Source: Beroe ovata | Taxonomy: Eukaryota; Ctenophora; Nuda; Beroida; Beroidae | Reading direction: 5' to 3' | Length of the DNA: 64,000 nt | NCBI GenBank assembly: GCA_946803715.1 | Contig: CAMPET010000013.1 | Location: 218,150-282,149, forward strand | Part shown: one piece after another, positions 14,101-24,353 of the stretch | Position numbering within the stretch: the stretch's first letter is position 1 | How the letters are laid out: every line of letters starts with the position of its first letter | The notes under the pieces: generated by a model | Database searches by the model: none | Seen by the model: only the letters and a program-made list of their open reading frames with translations | What the model was told of the DNA's origin: nothing | Translations under genes and position numbers: made by a program

Positions 14101-16027
14101 CCTGGATGAAGAAGTTATCTCCAACTATAGACTTGTCACAGTTTCAATAGATGTATTGGGGAGGAAGGTGGTTGTAGGAGTGAATGGCGTGGAGCAGACA
14201 GAGTACACACTTGCCAGTGCCCTGGACTGGGACGATCTGGACTGCAAGGAGGTATACATTGGCGGGAATAACCACACCTCTGTTAGCGGTATAGTGAGGA
14301 GCGTGGCGGTAAACGGTATCAAACTGAGTCTAGACCAGCAGGATGCCATGTTCTACAAAGGAATGGCAGGATCGTGTCTCGCTCCTAAAGCCATGGACGG
14401 GCTGACAACCTTTGGGCGTGGCTATGTGAGGTATGAGGGTGTGAGCTTCTCGCAGGACTTCAAGGTTGATATTCGGATCAGGACCAAGCAGCCGTATGGA
14501 GTGATTCTCTTCGCTAGTGATGGACTAGGTACGATCATTACGCTATAACTGTTCGTGATTGTTACTAGATTTCACAGTTCCATAGTCAATTTGAATTGTG
14601 GTGGATATTGTTCAATGCTGAACTGATTTCCCGTTCACTTGTGAACAGAGAAACTGTTTCAGCGTTCCAGACAATATCCCTGTCTGTGGATAACGGTCAG
14701 GTGGAGTTCGTTGCGATGAGGAATTATGCCAAAACAGCCGTGAGAATGGGACAAGATGTCAATGATGGTAACTGGCACAAGGTTTCTATAGTGAGGGAAG
14801 GACGGAAAATAACACTCAATATGGACGGGTAAGAGAACAATGATTATTGATTGCTTCCTTCTTCTATGACTACATTGTTCGAATTTTACATCAGATATTT
14901 GATTAGTAGTAAATTTTAGGACCAAATTGACGCGTTAAACGGTCGCTTGAATAGTCATTCGAAGCACCTACTTCGCGAATGAAATGACAATGCAATCACA
15001 ATGATTCATGCTGAGTACTGCTACCCGCCTCCACAATTGTTGGAGAAGAAAAATAATATAGTTGTCATACTCATATGGCAGTCATGTGAATATGATGGAC
15101 ATTCATTAGACGCCATCTGATAATTGCGAGAATATGTTAGGACAAGTCGATCAGCATGCAATCATTCACTGGAGAAACAGAAGAAGAGTTACTGCTATCC
15201 AGCTCCTCTCCCCGTTGTTGGAGTTATTGTAGGGATTCTCTCTACGTACATTATAGGAACGCGACATGTAAAAATGAGGATAATTCCTCCAGAAAATGCA
15301 AAGAGATTCTTTCGTTTCCATATTGAAGTAGTGCAGGGTGAAACACCGGGGTTTATAAGTATTCAAATTATCACCATTCGAATGAAATTATGACAGTGCG
15401 CGCATTAAGAAGTTCACTTTTGTCGAAAGCGAAATTCCTGTTTTTTCTTCAAATTCAATCAAGGTTTTTGGGTATTACCCCCCCCCCCCTATTAAATTAT
15501 CAAGTTAGTACTTAGTACTCGCCGTTATTCAGGTTCAATTCGACAACATGGCTCCGGGACAATGTCGACTACCTGACAGATCACGGGTTCTGGGTTGGTG
15601 GCATCCCTCCAGACATGCCACTTCTTCTTGATGTGGTGCCCCAGCTCCTGCCATTTGAGGGAGCTGTTCGGTCTCTCTCCATCAACAACAGGTGATTATT
15701 AGTTCCTGAATTATATAGAGACTCTGAAATGGCGAATCGCTACAAACACTTAACTTGTTAACATGACAACATGAACGTACACATGGTGACAACACTCAGG
15801 TGTTAACATAGTTCAACATAAAATGGATACATTACCTGATAATAAGCCACCCGGCCGTATGATATTGAAAACTGAAACAAGAGTTCAACATGCTTAACAG
15901 GGCGGTTCCTGATTGACTGTATCTCTGCAGGCCGGTTGATTTACACGACTTTGTGGAAGCTGAAGACGTGTCTCTCGCCGGAACTTCAATGAGACAGTCC
16001 ACAAAGACGTACCACACCGCTGAGTAA
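546..16027 (+). CDS. Laminin alpha chain, 3' part (N-terminus outside window)
   Basis: Secreted basement-membrane protein, the alpha subunit of the laminin trimer. Exons read by eye: ~546-658, 826-925, 1221-1284, 1612-1807, 1985-2101, 2203-2445, 2610-2734, 2935-3075, 3219-3326, 3522-3612, 3722-3831, 4007-4165, 4311-4470, 4701-4985, 5103-5293, 5380-5590, 5703-5849, 6043-6216, 6507-6590 and/or 6830-6913, 7270-7416, 7552-7713, 10629-10921, 11037-11171, 11393-11681, 11853-12036, 12208-12505, 12623-14528, 14651-14828, 15533-15691, 15931-16027. Phases agree at every junction; the 4311 acceptor was chosen partly for phase. Domain order over about 2,200 residues: a laminin IV-type region, cysteine-rich LE repeats, a laminin IV type A domain (3219-4470), more LE repeats, an unrecognised beta-rich region (5703-7416), LE repeats, a coiled coil (10.8-13.3 kb), then three laminin G domains. 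The G domains identify an alpha chain. The stop at 16027 leaves no room for LG4-5. The amino-terminal LN domain would lie left of the window. Confidence 0.93.
3341..3424. repeat. Short tandem repeat in laminin intron
   Basis: A unit of about 46 bases (beginning GTGCCCAGTGTCGAGAAACA) occurs twice in tandem with a partial third copy, inside the intron between the exons ending at 3326 and starting at 3522. Confidence 0.75.
5966..6050 (+). repeat. Tandem repeat that duplicates a laminin splice acceptor
   Basis: The block containing CACAGGAGAACT occurs three times (near 5990, 6009 and 6038). The last copy carries the acceptor used for the exon starting at 6043. The two upstream copies carry the same AG and the same first exon bases, so they are potential competing acceptors. 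Confidence 0.75.
6379..6964 (+). repeat. Tandem duplication of a laminin exon, joined at a single N
   Basis: The sequence up to 6644 is repeated after the N at 6645. Each copy contains the same 84-base exon (6507-6590 and 6830-6913) with matching acceptor and donor and a few substitutions. The first copy stops exactly at the N, while the second runs on into unique sequence. This is the same arrangement as the TAF1 duplication further right, so an unmerged contig overlap or second haplotype is more likely than a true duplication. Both exons would nevertheless keep the frame. Confidence 0.85.
8123..8194. repeat. (GT)n microsatellite with 4-N gap
   Basis: GT repeat interrupted by NNNN at 8170-8173, inside the large laminin intron (7714-10628). 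Open frames across it are simple-repeat artefacts. Confidence 0.95.
8410..9579 (-). CDS. Single-exon class A GPCR nested antisense in laminin intron
   Basis: A 389-residue receptor encoded by one uninterrupted frame, starting at an ATG (9579-9577). After an extracellular tail of about 65 residues with an NIT glycosylation site, seven hydrophobic segments follow. Class A landmarks are visible in degraded form: SVSDLCTG in TM2, an IRT where DRY is expected at the end of TM3, and [10 protein letters not shown] in TM7 in place of NPxxY. The gene lies wholly inside the 2.9-kb laminin intron (7714-10628) on the opposite strand. The lack of introns, beside a host split into about 30 exons, suggests origin by retroposition or by expansion of an intronless GPCR family. 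I cannot assign a ligand. Confidence 0.85.
   Translation of the reverse strand: MRPSYDEDYTLGAGLLSATLLPSDPFLTLGFDRNNMPITATAHTKSLATSSSPPQFTDVTGEKFNITMIVITLLMSTVAVTLNALLASFHHKDARKKIVSFIYFMLSVSDLCTGICCFLHSIIFAVLVHGNVKEEIAWLVQPANFLTSVAFKASAFVSVTFAVIRTIKIVFPFYRVNKKAVGRVTLVYTLLWVGVYIAEVAIFVKLRKYGGVVDRLLSRFLDPSKSYLTEHVMRKYGAADLSLDFECIGDSLHTIGPIFVCSLVATIATVIQLVYLWRPSDEQPAYHEERRQATITIILITLLFIVCAGVTLYGPHQVCSNPHLWRDARAFYATGYLPFFINAAMNPIILVIRLVPCREYLMKIFRACITFRRRDSTDNQVTLTTLNGS
11183..11277. repeat. Two-copy tandem repeat in laminin intron
   Basis: A unit of about 49 bases, starting at TTATGATTCTTGA, is present twice almost identically directly after the exon ending at 11171. It lies within the intron and does not touch the splice sites used here. 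Confidence 0.8.
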
Positions 16028-18276
16028 TGGTATCGTAGTATATCAACCAAGACGACACATATAAACCCGCTTCTGCTACTAACATCAGTGACCCGGAAAT
16101 CTATGGTCGCCCCCGGCCCATTGCCCAAACTAGCTCTGCCAACTCATGAAATGACCTGGTGATTATGTGAACCATCCGTTAGTTAGACGAAATGCAAGTG
16201 CATAGTTAGATAGACGGACGTGTTATCATACCGACAGTGCGTAGCCGAGACGCTATGTGGTCATATTTATGAATATGAGTAATTTCAATTTCCTGGTATT
16301 TTATGTATGCTGTCACATGTTTTAGTTGGTATAGACGCGAGTGAGAGATAAACTCGAGAATAGTTTTACCTCATCATCATTACTACTTTTTCATCGTACT
16401 CACAAAGTATTGGGATCTGTTTTAGTTTCTATAGGATATATGGGGACAGTTCAACACTGTGTAATAATTTGTTTGGCTAGGCTAGGCTTTGATCCAGACA
16501 TTTTTTACTTCGAGTTTTTTACTTTTATATTTTTTGTAACTTTTGTAATTTAAGTGACCGGATCATTCAAAACAGGGCCTGTGATCAGTTAGATTTTTCA
16601 GTTGTTATTAATCTTATTTCTAATTCAGCTGTTGGTTCAACTAGGTTTCCGTAAAGATTTAGGTTTAACCTCGTTCCTATCATTAGAATTAGATGCAGTA
16701 CAATAACTCTACTGTATTCTTGAGTTCAAGTGACGCAGGATGCTTTCTCATAATCAAGATATTATACGTGTCAACTGCCGTGTCCCCTCCCCTTTATGAT
16801 TATTTAACTCTGCAGAAATCATGACGAAAAACCTGAATTGGAAATCAGGTGTCAGCAATTATTCACGTGCGATTGTATTTCACCCTTTCCGTCGGGCAAT
16901 CTATAATATGACATTGTATATGCAATGTTCATTGTTCATCATATGACGTACTACAGAAAGCTCCACTTTTTATATCTCCGTAAACTCGACTTTGAATTAG
17001 AATCTGAAGCTAACTACAATTAATTGGGTGGATTAATTGGGTGATTATGATAATGGGACAATACACAGGGTATTGTTGAGAGAAGAAGTACAAATCACAT
17101 GAGTGGGTGGCATTTCCTTGTATTCGGGGCGGGACGCTTTTTGGAGAGCCTCTCCCACGAGGTCATCCTTTTATTTATTCTGTTCTAGAGAGTCGATTTC
17201 TACTTGAACTTATAGTAGCTGTTATACTTTTTCATGATAATGTGACATTTGCCTACGTCTGATTTGGGCCTAATGAATCATGAAATGAATCATTGAATAC
17301 ATTTGTCAATCAGATCATAGTAGTACCAGTACTGCAGTGCAACTGTACTGATCAATAAGTTCGTCACACTCACGAGTGTCATTCGTATCGAATGATCACG
17401 ATGACCATGTTTCATACAACTCTCGTCTCAGGCATAGACCGTGTCAAAATTAGACGCTGACAGTGAAAATGAAACGCCGCATGAATGCGCTATATCACAT
17501 GTAAAGCTGTATGTTATCACTATCACTATCAGTACGATCGATATTCAATCAATGTGCAGCGTGCACGTGGTTAATACTCAATCCTTGCATGTGTACAAGT
17601 AGATGGCATGGATGCTTACATTCGACAGTGGCACACCTTGTAGTTCGAAGATACAATCGGGATCAAATGTATTAATATTGCCAATGCCAAGAATCCATAT
17701 AGTATCCGCTGTTAAATGTCTGATAATGAACCTTGGATTTCGATCAAGATGTTCCATATCATACTGACATGTTTCCCAATTGATCCCATGTGTTACTCAT
17801 AATCATATGTTGAGGCATATCTCATCTTGCGACTAGCATGAATCCTATCCGTATACTTGACATGTTTATCGTTAGCAATCATTATCAACCAATCAGAGGT
17901 TTAGGACTAGCAGTTTATTAGTATTTCTGCTATGACGCGAATGGAGTCGGCATATCTATTGAGGTCACTTTTTAACTGGAAACTGTACATTCCCTCGTTT
18001 TATCCGGAGATGTACTGCACATGGAAGGAAAAGGCGGTTGGAAGGGAAAAGGTACGCGCAGTTGTTACCAACTCTAAGCATTTTTTGCTGTAAACTTAAA
18101 GTGTGCGTCTTTCCTAGTTCCGTCCGATCCGCTTTCTTTCCATGTGTACACATACCAATTACTGATTTATACAGAACAAGTGCAGCAGCAGGACGCAGCG
18201 CTTTTATTCCCAATTATAATACCTTCTGGCGAAAATCGTAATGCTTGCTCTCCTTCACTGCGTTCGGTAATTATAG
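16028..18276. other. Gene-poor stretch downstream of laminin
   Basis: No open frame here has splice-consistent continuity or a recognisable family. The first part is presumably laminin 3' untranslated sequence, but I did not find a clear AATAAA close to the stop. Short open frames around 17965-18241 overlap each other on both strands and show no family signature. Confidence 0.5.
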
Positions 18277-18414
18277 TCTTTATTCATGAGGTTGAGGAGT
18301 GGATGGCAGAATTATCAGTCGAGGGCGAAGCCCGAGCTGATAATTGGAGCTGAATCCGAGACCGAAGGTCGAGGATTTAACGATCCATCCACTCCGAAAC
18401 CGAATTAATAAAGA
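18277..18414. repeat. T-shaped palindrome (three-way-junction inverted repeat)
   Basis: The outer arms 18277-18306 and 18385-18414 are both 30 bases and match in 25 of 30 paired positions, with the innermost 11 (18296-18306 / 18385-18395) perfect. Between them are two complete hairpins. The first is 18310-18345: a 9-bp stem AATTATCAG / CTGATAATT, an inner GGGC/GCCC stem and a GAA loop. The second is 18353-18377: AATCC/GGATT, inner GACC/GGTC and a GAA loop. In both hairpins inner and outer stems are separated by opposed GA/GA steps. The whole would fold into a T or cruciform, as single-stranded DNA or RNA. No known family assigned. Confidence 0.85.
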
Positions 18415-19300
18415 ATATTTTACAACGTCCACGAATGATACGTTGATTGCTTGTTACCAGTTTCGGTTACCTTCATCCCATTATACAGAACTACTCACTA
18501 TAGCATTCCCATGCTTGACCGCTAATAAAATTAATTTGGGGAACTTCTTGTGCGAAGGGAATGCGGCACCGACTGGGACAGTCTCAACCGCACGCACGTG
18601 TATAGGAAAGGCGGCATTGTGAAACCAAAGCAACAACATTTAGCTGCCTACTAATGTTGGAGTGCGCTATCGACCGGAAAGAGATTGTATCTTCTCTAAA
18701 GTAAAACCTTGTTTATTTTAGACTATATGTGTGGATAATCATCATCAATGATCAATTATTGATTACCATACACAACGATAATTCCTGTCCATGACGGGTG
18801 ATAGTGTAATTTTCGGCAGCATTATTCGGATAAAAGTTGTAAAATATCTAATTATCGCACGTATCCCTCTCTTCCAGTTCCTCGTATCGGTCACGCACAT
18901 GCCTTTTAGATGAAATAATGCTGGAAAGTATCTGATATTCCAATGCTATAGTCACTTACACTAGATGTTCTGTCGAAGGACCCAGTTTAAGTGCTAGTTA
19001 TACAAGAGTGAAACTATATGATGCAGATGGGTACCCCAGAACAGTGCCCAGATGCAGCTATAATAGGTGCTAAGTACGTGTACCCCGTTTGTTAATTGGT
19101 CACCTTGTGTGATTCAGCAATTAGATACTCCCCTAAAATATATATTAAAGCTGCGGATAATTATACGGTATTGAATCGACTTGCTAGTGCGCTCTCTAAT
19201 GCTGAGTACAATGAGTATGATTGTTTAACATGATCGAGTATCGCTGGCATCCTCATACACATGTGTCATATTATTGGGGATATTTGCATGATGATCGATA

Positions 19301-19380
19301 ATCGTCCCACTCTTTGGATCGAATCCATAACTACTTTAGTTATCCATAACTTAAGTTATGGATCCATACAGTGGGATGAT
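19301..19380. repeat. Short inverted-repeat element (MITE-like)
   Basis: Left arm 19304-19332 (TCCCACT...CCATAACT) and right arm 19352-19378 (AGTTATGGATCC...AGTGGGATGA) are near reverse complements with a few mismatches. Together with a small inner palindrome they give a compact hairpin of about 80 bases. No certain target duplication, so the mobile-element label is tentative. Confidence 0.5.
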
Positions 19381-20877
19381 TTAGATTAGTTAAATTTGTT
19401 AAACTAGCTTCAATACTCAATAGCCGGTATCCGCGGAGACATTTTGTAAGTTTGTCGCTAGAAATTTGTTGCGTGGCGATGCTGGTGGTGAAAACGGAAT
19501 TTATTACAGTATGTAATTAGAATGTATCTGTGGTACTAGGTAATGGTATACATTACACACCTAGGTAATGGTATACATTACACACTTCAATTGCCGTTTA
19601 TTGTGCATTGAGTGTAATGTACATAATATGTACTTGTACTTATAGCATACTCATACTCGGAGTATAATGTATATTGTACATTGATGGAATTGGAATTATT
19701 ATGGATGGAATTGAAATTATATGCATTTGTTGGTGATAGAAGGACACACACACACACACACANGTCATGCAATTTGTTGATGAGATCAATGCACTGATCG
19801 CGCGCGCGGCTCAAATCATCAATCTTCCTCCCAGGAGGACTGTAGAGTAAAGTGGATTTCTCGGAAAATTTCCTTTCTGCTGTATTTCATCATCATGTGA
19901 CCAAGCATTTGAAAATTAATTTGGAACAGTGGAACACCAGACACAGTTGCGTTTTGAATTCAAACGTAGATTTTAACGTTAACATATTTCAGTCTTATGA
20001 GATACGAGGTACAGCTATAGCTATACTACTACTAGATTTCGCCGAGAAAAATTTTATCCGCGAGTTGTAGTTTGAATTTTCGTCAATAGTTTATCATGAA
20101 ACAGTTTATCATAAATAAAAATAGGGTCAGGATGAATTCCATGAAATCACATATACCCCTGCAGTATATTCCAAGTAATAATATTGGTAAATATTACTGT
20201 ATCGAGGTATGGTAGGACACATTGAATAGCTTGTCCTAAAAAATCCTATATTATATTGGAAACTACAATAAGGGACGTGGTAGGTGGATTCTCCACCCCA
20301 CGCACAATGGGGATCCAGCAGCTTTTGTTCCATGGAATAAATAACAGAGGCCAGTGGGTGTGGTCCACTGGTCCGTGCTACGTTGAATTGTGTACGGGTA
20401 GAATCGTGTGACGCGGGAGTGTGAGTACGTCAGTAAAAATAAAATAAATAATATTAGGGAAGCATTGAAGCACGGCTTATGCCTTTTTCAGCACATAATT
20501 TATTTTGTTAAAATTCTGCGTGTTCGCAGTCGCACTTATGTTTTGAGACACGAGCTCACTGCTCAGTGCTCAGCTCAAGAAAAAGGGAATACATTATTTC
20601 GGACACTCGATTATTTACATTCTTGTGTCTTCGCATGATCTGAACAGCGGTTTTAGCAGATACTACAGTACCTAGCCTACGAGAGCAGTACCTACGATTA
20701 TTTTGATCCGAGGTTATTTTGTTGTTGTCATACTGATACTTATCGTTGTGTTTCAAAGGTAGAACCTCATTTCATTATCAACCTTGGCCATCTCATGTTA
20801 GCGATTCCCATATTGATATCGCATGTGAGATTGTGTAGGTGTATGTGTGTATGTGTGTGTGTGTGTGTGTGTCAGTA

Positions 20878-20954
20878 CCTAACACCGATGTTACAGATTT
20901 TGAGAACATGCTGTCCGACGCAAAGTCCGACTTCCAGACTAAGCTGAATGACGA
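20878..20954 (+). other. Possible orphan coding exon between two microsatellites
   Basis: Between a GT run ending in GTCAG and an N followed by a CA run lies a short segment with coding character, in the frame reading CCT AAC ACC GAT. It encodes an amphipathic acidic helix-like peptide including DFENMLSDAKSDFQ and TKLNDE, and is followed by GTACAG as a possible donor. No neighbouring exon of the same gene was found. It may be a misplaced contig fragment, a pseudogene exon, or chance. Confidence 0.3.
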
Positions 20955-22403
20955 GGTACAGGTCAAGTTGCANCACACACACACACACACACGCACGCAC
21001 ACGCACAGTATACACATGCAGACACATTTCCATATAACTTCAGCTGTTGTCTCAAGGACCACGGACAGCTATTAAACATGGCTCACCTCCAAATTTCCGG
21101 AAGGAACACGCTATATCTCTCGACACTAAAGATGAGAGCGGTTGTAAGGCGTCCCCAACAAGTTCTGTGCGTGTACCGTGTTTTCGGAGTGCCCGCGCAA
21201 GCTTCTATCATCAATTTCACACCTAGTCCTTGTCTGTTCTGTTAAATAGCAGTAGATGTCTCTTGGTTAGAGTGTCCATCACATGCAAGATAGTTCTGTA
21301 GTGATGGACACTGGACAGTGATCGTCGTACTCGGATAAGGCTTGTTCATGGAGCGATGTCGCAATCATACGAATTCTTAGTGATCGACCCTTGCCTTGGA
21401 CTAAGATATTGTATTGGCATTATCATTATGTCATTGCGTTAGTCGACTCAAATTGATCCATGAATACTGAAGGTTGGGTGAAGTGCTTAGTGCAGCTTAT
21501 ATTAGGGTAGACATGGAGTTAAATTTCACTCTGACTCTGAGTAGTGCAGTAAATCTGATACAGTCGCTTGGTTCATTGCATTGTTCATGTTTCTGATGTC
21601 GATCGCATGGCTCTGCCAATCAATGTTCATGGCAAATCCAAAGCAAAAATATCGCCACAAGCCAATGAAAAAGTTAATGTGTCACATAAATCTCCAGGTC
21701 ACTGTTCCATGGAAATTTCCATGCCGATGGAACTATTTGATCAGCTACTCTTGCTTCAACCCTGATGTCATGATGCAACGATTCCCAAGAACAGTTACGT
21801 ATGAGCTAGCGAGTGCAGCGGATCCTTCGTTAATCATGACATCGATGTGTGAGTTTATAATCCTAGTTCCGAATATTCCGAATAATATTCACCACATACC
21901 GCCCACATATTCATACCAGTTATGTGTACGGGACGATCAAATATATAGATACTCGCTCGTATATAGTTGCTGTTCGTAAGAAAATTTGTCATCTGTCACT
22001 GTACGATCATGTCACAGATAATCATTATCTCTCATCGCGATGATCAATCTTCATCACACAGAAATGAATCACGCAGTGAGATATAAATCACGCGATGATA
22101 AATACATATCAGGACAGTCCCTACTATAGAAATATCGCGTTGTTTAGGAATAGGACTTCATATCACATATGCGAGCTATCTTATTGATAAAGCATTTATC
22201 GTGTCATACTATTTTTACAAAAGTTAAAGTGACAAGCAGTATAATATCCCTGCTGATAGCACTGCGAGGTTTTGCTGATAGTGATAGTTATGTACCATGT
22301 CTGCGTCTTGTTTCCAGACTTTTCCGTGTTTATGTCTTCGTGAGCTGTTAGTGTTTGTCTTCGTGAGCTATATTCCAGTGCTATTATATAGAGACGGATA
22401 CGA

Positions 22404-22455
22404 TTAGCTATCGTCCTAAAGCTATCGTCCTAAAGATTAGCTATCGTCCTTAAGT
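22404..22455. repeat. Three-copy short tandem repeat upstream of GPCR 2
   Basis: AGCTATCGTCCTAAAG-type units occur three times in about 50 bases. A second small repeat (GATATTTCACATTG units, 22485-22532) follows. Both lie within 200 bases of the receptor start codon at 22597. Confidence 0.65.
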
Positions 22456-22596
22456 AGTTTTGTGTCTGAACTCTATCCTGCCAGAGATATTTCACATTGA
22501 TATCTCACATTGACAGAGATATTTCACATTGTTATAGTATGTAGGGTGTGGTGATCATATCAATAGTGCTACTCCTAATTCTCTAACCGAATAGGA

Positions 22597-23676
22597 ATGT
22601 TTGAACTAAACAGATCAAGTATTCAGGAGGCCTCAGCTTACATCAACCTGACTGAGGCAGGCATTTCAGATAGGGGCCTCCCCCTCCTCAGATGTTACAA
22701 CACCCTAGTCCTAATAGTGGGTCTACTGGGCAACGCCCTCGTTCTCTCGGGCCTCCTGGACCACAGGGTCATGAAGATAGACGGGATTTCGCGGATACTC
22801 CTGCAGAATCTTGCTGTGGCTGACATATTCTACACCGTGTTCCAGTTTCTGCCCTCCCTCACAACTCTCTTTGCGAGAAGGTGGGTGTATGGTGCGAACA
22901 TGTGCCTTGTGCAGCAGATAGCAGCAACTGTATTCGCTGTCAACCAGATCAGGGTTGTTATGTTGCTGTCTTGTTACCGACTGTGGTTCGTACACCAGCC
23001 TACAGGGTTGCTAGGAACTGGGCAGGTTGCCAAGGTTACTGTTGTCAAGTGGGCGGTGGTCGGACTCTTCGCTCACGATGTATTGGTTCACATAGCATAC
23101 CACATGACAGGCGAGACAGTGACTTTGTATGACATCCAGACACTGTCATGCAATGCCAGGACCACTAGATACATCCTGAAAACTGCACTGTCACTCTACT
23201 TCATTGTGATTCCGATCCTGCTGACACTGGTGGCAAATACCGTGACAATGTGTGCCATACTCCGATTCTACACCCAGAAAAAGGGTGCTCACAGTCCGTA
23301 CAGAAAGGCGACTCTCACCATAGTAACCATCTCCATAGCATTCCTCATCTCCTACACTCCCTTCCTCATCCAGATGTTCGTCCACGGGGCCTTGCCGGAG
23401 TGGTATCGCCTCACTTCCATGTACTCGCTCACGGTAAACATCGTGTGTAACCCCTTCATCTATGCGATATTTGACAGCGGGTTTATCGTCTATATCAAGG
23501 ATCTCCTGATATCGGTGTTGTATCACATACTCGTGTGCTACGATTGGACGATAAACAAATGTACCGGGAATCTGGACTATCGGGATGATGAAACCACTTT
23601 CTATAGCTTGGAAATGATGAACCTCAGCGAGATCAGGGCTGTCAATGAGGCCCGGGAGAGGCGGCTGAGGGGATAG
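22597..23676 (+). CDS. Single-exon class A GPCR
   Basis: A 359-residue seven-transmembrane receptor in one uninterrupted frame beginning with ATG at 22597. The N-tail carries NRS and NLT glycosylation sites. Rhodopsin-family landmarks: GNALVLS in TM1, LQNLAVADI in TM2, a tryptophan in the first extracellular loop (RRWVYG) followed by the TM3 cysteine (NMC), SCYRLW in place of DRY, and CNPFIYAIF as the TM7 NPxxY motif. The C-tail of about 60 residues contains acidic and serine/tyrosine-rich patches. It lies alone between laminin and CDC6 and has a possible polyadenylation signal at 23927. Motifs suggest a peptide- or amine-receptor-like fold, but I cannot assign a ligand. Confidence 0.9.
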   Translation: MFELNRSSIQEASAYINLTEAGISDRGLPLLRCYNTLVLIVGLLGNALVLSGLLDHRVMKIDGISRILLQNLAVADIFYTVFQFLPSLTTLFARRWVYGANMCLVQQIAATVFAVNQIRVVMLLSCYRLWFVHQPTGLLGTGQVAKVTVVKWAVVGLFAHDVLVHIAYHMTGETVTLYDIQTLSCNARTTRYILKTALSLYFIVIPILLTLVANTVTMCAILRFYTQKKGAHSPYRKATLTIVTISIAFLISYTPFLIQMFVHGALPEWYRLTSMYSLTVNIVCNPFIYAIFDSGFIVYIKDLLISVLYHILVCYDWTINKCTGNLDYRDDETTFYSLEMMNLSEIRAVNEARERRLRG

Positions 23677-23926
23677 CCGTGACTAAAGTTAGTTTAATTA
23701 ATTTTCATTATTTCGGATTTTAATTATTTCGTTTTTTAGCAGGCAACATTGTTATCCCTTGTAAAAAAAGATTTATTCTTTGAAAAATGCTGTCCATACT
23801 TTAGTATGTATGGTATCTGTTTAAATTAAATATTCGTTACAAAATGTTACAGAGGTTATCAAGTTATATCAGATATATGTATATAATCCCACTAGAATTA
23901 AATATTCAAAATAAGCCTTCAAATCA

Positions 23927-23932
23927 AATAAA
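23927..23932 (+). terminator. Candidate polyadenylation signal for GPCR 2
   Basis: AATAAA about 250 bases downstream of the stop codon at 23676 on the same strand. The assignment is by position only. Confidence 0.5.
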
Positions 23933-24138
23933 CGGGTACCTATCGTGACTAAATTCTAAAGATTCTACTTCTAAATCTTAATCCTGAGGACGTATCCGAA
24001 ACGGAGGAAATTATCAGTGAAACCTATCAAAATGTGAATGTAAAATGAATCAAATGTTTAGCAGAAAAATTAAAAAATTCGGTAGAAATATATTGACTTA
24101 AAACTGACATAGGAACCATCAGAAAATATCAAAAATAC

Positions 24139-24144
24139 TTTATT
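24139..24144 (-). terminator. Candidate polyadenylation signal for CDC6
   Basis: TTTATT on the + strand, read as AATAAA on the CDC6 strand, about 210 bases beyond the CDC6 stop (24354). The assignment is by position only. Confidence 0.5.
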
Positions 24145-24353
24145 GTTGAAACTGAATTGATAAAAATCACGGTACATCGAATCACTGAGTGATACTCTAT
24201 TGAAAAGTGCCTATAGACAGTCAGAATTGTATCCTAGAACTCTGTAAACCCAATTGCAATCGACATTTTATCCGATTCTTGCTTATATTCTCAGAAAGTT
24301 CCAAATAACGGTCATTGTCACTGAACTATATATCATGGTACTCACAGCTAATA

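Larger units (their letters stand above)
18415..22596. other. Gene-poor stretch with repeats, up to GPCR 2
   Basis: No gene can be supported. Contents: an 80-bp inverted repeat (19301-19380), a two-copy 26-bp tandem repeat (about 19534-19584), CA/GT microsatellites (19744-19762, 20838-20870, 20974-21005) with single Ns, a possible orphan exon (20878-20954), and short tandem repeats at 22404-22455 and 22485-22532 just upstream of the next receptor. Open frames at 18344-18622 and 21568-21979 lack any recognisable motif. Confidence 0.5.
23677..24353. other. Convergent 3' ends of GPCR 2 and CDC6
   Basis: AT-rich sequence between the stop of the forward receptor and the stop of reverse-strand CDC6. 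It holds probable 3' untranslated regions of both genes and the two polyadenylation signals listed separately. No further coding sequence is seen. Confidence 0.6.

Noticed and set aside
18344-18622. 92-residue open frame starting inside the T-shaped palindrome
   Set aside because: Its start lies in the structured repeat and no protein family is recognisable; I could not link it to a transposase or Rep protein.
21568-21979. Two overlapping open frames on the + strand
   Set aside because: They overlap in different frames, show no family signature and have no splice partners.
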